Assembly (NCBI GenBank): GCA_002869615.1
Contig: PKUH01000099.1
Span: 1 to 64,000, forward strand
From: Desulfuromonas sp.
Lineage (GTDB): Bacteria; Desulfobacterota; Desulfuromonadia; Desulfuromonadales; UBA2294
Length of the DNA stretch: 64,000 bases
Reading direction: 5' to 3'
A program made the translations under genes and the position numbers. The notes under the pieces are model-generated. The model had not been told where the DNA came from, did not search any database, and was given only the letters and a program-made list of their open reading frames with translations. This document shows, in pieces, positions 59,323-64,000 of this stretch (position 1 is its first letter; each line of letters starts with the position of its first letter).

Positions 59323-59404
59323 CGTCTGTTCCTTTCTTTTTAAAGATGCGTTTTGGCTGTTTTGCCTGAACCGGAGTTCTTCCACGGTGGTCGGCTCGTC
59401 GTTT

Positions 59405-61009
59405 TTACCTCCCGACAGTGATGCCGCGGCGGTCGAGCAGGCTTCCTTCGGCCAGGTAAAGCCGGACCAGGGCGATCCGGTAATGAACCATCGCTTCGAC
59501 CTCGGCGATCTGGGTCTGCAAATAGTCCCGCTGGACCTGGGCGACCTGTAGAGCCGTGCTGGCGCCGACACCGAAACGCTCCTTCTCGGCGTTGAGGGTT
59601 TGTTCCTGGAGTTTACGTGTTTTACGGGTTGCATCGATCTGTTGCCGCGCTCTTTCGAGCTCGTTGAAGGCGAGGCGAACATCGAGTTTGACCAGTTGCT
59701 GCAGGTTGGCGACCGCCTCGGCCGCCTGTTGCCGGGAAGCAAAGGCGGCTTCATTGCGGGCACGGGCCGCGCGGTTTCCCAGAAAATGATTCAGTCGCAA
59801 CCCGGCCGTCAGGTCGTAGTTATCCTGATCCAGTTCACGAAACGAATTCGAAAAGCTGTCAGCATAACCGGTCTTGCCATAGTTGATAAAGAGATCAAGC
59901 CTGGGCAACAGGCCGTTCCGTGTGATAACGGTTTCGAGCCGCTCCTGCTGCAGCCTGAGCCTGGCTTCCTGCAGGTCGGGACGGAGCTTGACGGCAAGGA
60001 AAAGCCTCTCCTCAAGATCATCGAGCGGCTCGGTGCTCAGGCGAAACTCACTGGTTGTGATGACGTCGAGATCGAAGTGCTTTTCGCCGCCGGGACTGAG
60101 CAGGCGCAACAGTCGGAGCCGACTCTCTTCGAGCAGGCTGCGGGCGTCGATCAGGGCCTGGACCCGCAAAGCTTCTTCGGTTCGCGCCGCTGCCAGTTCA
60201 ATTTCCGGCAGGATGCCGACCTCGATCCGCAACTCGATCTCGGACAACTGCTGCCGGGCGACATCGAGGGATTCCTTGAAAATACGGATCTCCTCGTGGG
60301 CCAGGACATGATTCCAGTAGGCGATTTCGGTTTCGGCCAGCACGGTTTCGGCATAGCCGCGGAATTGATCGCGGCTGGCTTTTGTTGCAAACTCCTGTTG
60401 CCGAACCCGTGCCAGGTTGACGGCGGGGCCGAAGCCCCGCAGCAATGATTGCGTGATCGTCAAACCGGCCCGCGCTGTCTGCTGTTCGGGCGCCCGGTTC
60501 GATTCGGAGCCGCTCTGGGTGACGTTTAAATCGATTTGGGTCCCGGTTGCGACGAACTGGCGCAGCCCGGCGACCGCTTCGGTCTCTTCACCGATAACGC
60601 TGAATTGGGTTCCGGTTGAGCGTGAGGTTTCGATCGATTCTTCTTCAAAATAACTATATTCGGCATAGACTTCCGGATCGAAAATGCCGCGCTCAATCTG
60701 TTCGAAGGTCCCGGCAATGACCGGGCCCAGGCGCTGAACGCGCAGATCCCGGTTGTTGTTCAGGGCGGCGACTATCGCCTGTTCGATCGAAATCTCCAGA
60801 ACGTTATCTTCGGTGATCGGCAATGTCGGCTCAGCCTGCTCGATAAAGGTTTCAACCGGTCTGATCGAGGGGTCGAAGTCGCCGGGGTGGAAAGGGTACA
60901 TTTCTTTTGTCGGAAGCGGCGGCTGGCCTGAAGAGCAGGCTGCGAGGGCTAAAACGAGAACCGAAGCGAGAAAACGGAAAACAGGTTTGTGAATGCTATT
61001 GTCAGGCAT
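59405..61009 (-). CDS. TolC-family outer membrane efflux lipoprotein
   Basis: 534 residues. Lipoprotein signal ending LALAAC-SSG with the lipidated Cys25. Long alternating coiled-coil helices with two OEP repeats (about 105-310 and 330-520; typical [17 protein letters not shown] and [14 protein letters not shown]). It forms the outer membrane tunnel for the pump encoded upstream; its start overlaps the pump stop by eight bases. Confidence 0.93.
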   Translation of the reverse strand: MPDNSIHKPVFRFLASVLVLALAACSSGQPPLPTKEMYPFHPGDFDPSIRPVETFIEQAEPTLPITEDNVLEISIEQAIVAALNNNRDLRVQRLGPVIAGTFEQIERGIFDPEVYAEYSYFEEESIETSRSTGTQFSVIGEETEAVAGLRQFVATGTQIDLNVTQSGSESNRAPEQQTARAGLTITQSLLRGFGPAVNLARVRQQEFATKASRDQFRGYAETVLAETEIAYWNHVLAHEEIRIFKESLDVARQQLSEIELRIEVGILPEIELAAARTEEALRVQALIDARSLLEESRLRLLRLLSPGGEKHFDLDVITTSEFRLSTEPLDDLEERLFLAVKLRPDLQEARLRLQQERLETVITRNGLLPRLDLFINYGKTGYADSFSNSFRELDQDNYDLTAGLRLNHFLGNRAARARNEAAFASRQQAAEAVANLQQLVKLDVRLAFNELERARQQIDATRKTRKLQEQTLNAEKERFGVGASTALQVAQVQRDYLQTQIAEVEAMVHYRIALVRLYLAEGSLLDRRGITVGR

Positions 61010-64000
61010 CAGCCGTCTCCGTCTTGTCCCGATGCATCAGCGAGTAGACTGCCGGAATCAGGGCGAGAGTGATCAGGGTCGAGCCGGCCAGCCCGCCAAC
61101 CACGGCCCGGGCCAGCGGCGCCTGGGCGTCAGCACCTTCGCCTAGGCCGATCGCCAGCGGCGTCAGGGCGAGAATGGTCGTCAGGGAGGTCATCAGGATC
61201 GGCCGGAGACGCCGTCGACCGGCCTCCGAGATCGCATCACGCACCGACAGGCCGCCCCGCTCGAGCTGCCCCGCCTGGTCGACCAATAGGATGGCGTTGT
61301 TGACAACGATTCCGCCGAGCATAATGCAGCCGATGAATGACTGCAGGTTGAGGGTGGTGCCGGTCAAAAGCAGGATAATGATAACGCCGACGGCGGCAAC
61401 CGGGACCGAAGCCATGACAATAATCGGGTCACGCAATGATTCGTACTGGCAGGCCAGCACCATGTAAACCAGAAGCAATGCCAGGATCAGCGAGACCACC
61501 AACTCATCAAAGGCCTTCTGCTGTTCCTCGAAGTTGCCGGCGACGAGCAGATCGTAACCGACCGATCGTGGAATCTGGTCGAGAGCAGCCTGAACATCGG
61601 CCGCAACTGAGCCGAGGTCGCGATCGGCGATGTTAGCCTTGACGGTCACCAGGCGTTGCCGGTCCTTGCGGTCAATCAGGATCGGTCCGCGTCCCGACTG
61701 GTAACTGACCAGGTTGCGCAGGGCGACCTGTTCGCCGGAGCGGGCGGTCAGAGTTAAATCGAGAATTTCCTCAATCGACCTTTTCTCCGCATTTTCGAGC
61801 TGCACGAAGATCCGGTAGGAGTTGCCCTCCGCTCGAAATTCACCCGCTCTCGAGCCGCCGACAGCAGTTTCCAGAACCTGGGCGACATCGCGTACGCTCA
61901 AACCGAGATCGGCAACCTTGTCGCGATCGACCTCAACCTCCTGTTGTGGAATTCCGGTCTGCTGGCTTTTCTCGATGTCGGTGATCCCGGGAATCCCCGT
62001 GATCGCAATAACCGCCCGATTCGCCAGGTTGTCGAGCATATCGAGATCGAAGCCGCGGATCTCGATATTGATTCCTTCCTCTGTTCGCAGGATTCTCTCG
62101 AGCAGAAATTGACCCTGCGGCGCCCGTGTCCGGATGGTCATGCCGGGAATCTGGCCCTCAAGCTGGCGGCGCAGCGCTTTGGCAATCTCAGTATTGGAGC
62201 GGTCCCGATCGGTTGCCGGGACCAGTGAGATCCGGATCTGGGTTTTCGATACGTCACTCGGCCGCCAACCGCTCGAGCCGACACTGGTAACCGAGGCGAC
62301 CGCTTCCGGAACTGCGGCGAAAACCATCTTTTCGAGCCGGCGGGCCTGTTCATCCAGCGTTTCAAGCCGGGTTCCGATCTCCATCTCTCCGGTAACCCGT
62401 ACCTCACCTTCATCGCTCGGCGGCAGAAATTCGGTGCCGATCAGCGGCAGCAGTAAAAGCGTTGAGAAGAGTAATGAAAAAGCGATAACGACGGTTCGCA
62501 AACGATGATTCAGAACGGCCTGCAGCAGCTTGCGATAGCTATTGTCGATCCAGTCGTAGAATCGGTCTGATTTTTCGACCAGGTTCTCGATCCAGGGCGG
62601 TCGGCGCTGGCGCATCTGCTCCGGTGATTCGAGAAGTTTCGAGGCGAGCATCGGTAGCAGGCTCAGGGAGACCATGAGCGAGCAGACCAGGGCAAAGATA
62701 ATAACCAGAGCCAGTTCCTTGAACAGCAGGCCGGCAACGCCGCGCACAAAAATCAACGGCAGAAAAATAACCAGGGTCGTAATCGTACTGGCAACGATGG
62801 CGTTACCGACCTCCCGGGCGCCTTCGATAGAAGCGATTTCCGGCGATTCGCTGTTTTCACTGCGCCGCCGGAAAATATTTTCCAGAACAACGACCGAACT
62901 GTCGACCATCATGCCGACCCCGAGGGCGAGTCCGCCCAGGGTCATCAGGTTGAGAGTGAAGCCGCCGAAGTAGATCAGGGCAAAGGTGGCGATGACCGAG
63001 ATCGGAATGGCGAGGGAGATGACGATGGTTGAACGGATATTTCTCAGGAAAAAGAGCAGCACGATGATCGAGAGGAACCCTCCGTAGAGGATCGAACGGG
63101 CGACATTGGCAATCGAAAGTTGGATGAAGTTCCCCTGGTTGATGACCGGGGTGATCTTGATCTGCGGGAAGGCGTGGTTGAAATTGTCGATTTCGGAAAG
63201 GATCGCCTTCGAAACTTCAACCGTGTTGGCTTCCTGTTGTTTGCGGATGGCGACCCGCAAGCCACGTTCGCCGTCCATACGGATGATGCGCCGCAGCTTT
63301 TCATAGGTGTCGCGAACCTTCGCAACCTGGCCCAGGGTGACCGACACCCCATCCTTCTGGTAGATCACCGTATCCCGGATCTGGTCAAGGTTGGCGAATT
63401 CGGCCGGGGCCCGCAGGGTGACTTCAAAGCGGCCCTGTTCGAGTTTGCCGGCCGGCAGGTCGAGGTTGGCATTGCGGATCGCCTGCAGCAACTGATCGAG
63501 CGGCAAGCCGAGAGCCTTGACCCGGTCGGGGTCGAGCTCTACCCGGATCTCGCGATTAAATCCGCCCCAGAGATCGACCTGGGCGACCCCGGGCAGGCGG
63601 CCGAACCGGTAGCGGACCTGGTCTTCGACCAGCTGGGTCAGTTCGACCGGATCAAGATTGCTGGATATGCCAAGCAGGACAACCGGGAAACTCGCAATGT
63701 CGAATTTACTGACCCGGGGCCGGACGACATCGTCCGGCAGCTCATTGATTTCATCCTCGAGCTGCGCCTGCACGTCGAGGGCGGCGGTGTCGATGTCGGT
63801 TCCCCAGGCGAAACTGACCCGGACCGTGCTGTTCCCCTCGGAGGATTGCGAGGAGATATCCTCGACGCCCGGCACGGTGGCAATAATCTCTTCGACAATC
63901 TGGGTGACAAGCCGTTCCATGACTACCGGGCTGGCCCCTTCATACTGGGTGCGGATGGTCAGGGTCGGCAATTCGATATTCGGCAGCATGTCGATCTGCA
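61002..64000 (-). CDS. RND efflux permease, HAE1-like (5'-truncated at right edge)
   Basis: At least 998 residues; the frame stays open to base 64000 (codons for QID precede [12 protein letters not shown]), so the true start with the first helix is beyond the window. DxxxD-type helix 4 region is visible ([21 protein letters not shown]), both periplasmic duplicated domains, and the second half [50 protein letters not shown]. Drives proton-coupled export of drugs or other small molecules. A membrane fusion protein gene probably lies upstream. Confidence 0.95.
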   Translation of the reverse strand, partial: QIDMLPNIELPTLTIRTQYEGASPVVMERLVTQIVEEIIATVPGVEDISSQSSEGNSTVRVSFAWGTDIDTAALDVQAQLEDEINELPDDVVRPRVSKFDIASFPVVLLGISSNLDPVELTQLVEDQVRYRFGRLPGVAQVDLWGGFNREIRVELDPDRVKALGLPLDQLLQAIRNANLDLPAGKLEQGRFEVTLRAPAEFANLDQIRDTVIYQKDGVSVTLGQVAKVRDTYEKLRRIIRMDGERGLRVAIRKQQEANTVEVSKAILSEIDNFNHAFPQIKITPVINQGNFIQLSIANVARSILYGGFLSIIVLLFFLRNIRSTIVISLAIPISVIATFALIYFGGFTLNLMTLGGLALGVGMMVDSSVVVLENIFRRRSENSESPEIASIEGAREVGNAIVASTITTLVIFLPLIFVRGVAGLLFKELALVIIFALVCSLMVSLSLLPMLASKLLESPEQMRQRRPPWIENLVEKSDRFYDWIDNSYRKLLQAVLNHRLRTVVIAFSLLFSTLLLLPLIGTEFLPPSDEGEVRVTGEMEIGTRLETLDEQARRLEKMVFAAVPEAVASVTSVGSSGWRPSDVSKTQIRISLVPATDRDRSNTEIAKALRRQLEGQIPGMTIRTRAPQGQFLLERILRTEEGINIEIRGFDLDMLDNLANRAVIAITGIPGITDIEKSQQTGIPQQEVEVDRDKVADLGLSVRDVAQVLETAVGGSRAGEFRAEGNSYRIFVQLENAEKRSIEEILDLTLTARSGEQVALRNLVSYQSGRGPILIDRKDRQRLVTVKANIADRDLGSVAADVQAALDQIPRSVGYDLLVAGNFEEQQKAFDELVVSLILALLLVYMVLACQYESLRDPIIVMASVPVAAVGVIIILLLTGTTLNLQSFIGCIMLGGIVVNNAILLVDQAGQLERGGLSVRDAISEAGRRRLRPILMTSLTTILALTPLAIGLGEGADAQAPLARAVVGGLAGSTLITLALIPAVYSLMHRDKTETADA

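Overview
The window looks like the chromosome of a Desulfuromonadales/Geobacter-like deltaproteobacterium (inferred, not searched). Supporting signs are a threonine-rich multiheme c-type cytochrome that mixes CX2CH and CX4CH haem motifs, a class I desulfoferrodoxin, a ResB cytochrome c maturation protein, an NtrC/sigma-54 control style, small Cys-rich domains of the kind met in that group, and many dispersed palindromic repeats. I saw no rRNA, tRNA or CRISPR array. About 59 protein genes are supported, two of them cut by the window edges (cytochrome on the left, RND pump on the right).

Layout. 0-2 kb: 3' part of an extracellular-type multiheme cytochrome. 2.4-7.1 kb: ResB, an alpha/beta hydrolase, a Ste24-type protease and an MFS transporter. 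7.2-11.2 kb: FKBP isomerase, two REC-PilZ paralogues flanking a DUF924 gene, and a potassium channel with a C-terminal zinc ribbon. 11.3-17.6 kb: a complete A2-type (YSHP motif) haem-copper oxidase operon, SCO-I-III-IV-II-CtaB, whose subunit II carries two tandem cytochrome c domains, followed by desulfoferrodoxin. 18.2-29.3 kb: methyltransferase, slyX-rhodanese-MauE, and the whole elongation factor P kit (EpmB-like, EpmA-like, EF-P and the unmodified paralogue EfpL), with threonine aldolase, a rhomboid protease and a periplasmic gene interrupted by an in-frame TAG. 29.4-31.2 kb: a sigma-54-controlled OFA-family transporter. 31.5-37.2 kb: tamA-tamB. 37.4-43.2 kb: a Cache-domain histidine kinase with an NtrC-type regulator, next to a divergent acetate-transporter-like gene. 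43.3-50.6 kb: uvrC, PilZ, shikimate kinase, quinone oxidoreductase and a rubredoxin-DUF2231 membrane protein. 50.6-51.8 kb: a 1.2 kb block of composite repeats. 51.8-58.6 kb: nitronate monooxygenase, an OmpR-type two-component pair and a haem cluster (AhbD/NirJ-like radical SAM, hemE, hemH). 58.6-64 kb: thioesterase, TolC-like lipoprotein and RND permease.

The two most interesting signals are regulatory or structural. (1) The palindrome TTTGCA-N4-TGCAA(A/G) occurs three times upstream of a sigma-54 promoter before the OFA transporter, three times upstream of a second sigma-54 promoter before the acetate-transporter-like gene, and again between the -35 and -10 of the kinase-regulator operon. 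This reads as a small self-regulated monocarboxylate-uptake regulon, with its regulator, both targets and the autoregulatory site all in this window. (2) A composite repeat at about 17.7-18.2 kb and 50.7-51.8 kb has stems whose sequences differ between copies while pairing is kept, and one of its hairpins is terminator-like. It may be a structured RNA or a structure-dependent mobile element. I do not recognise it as a described family.
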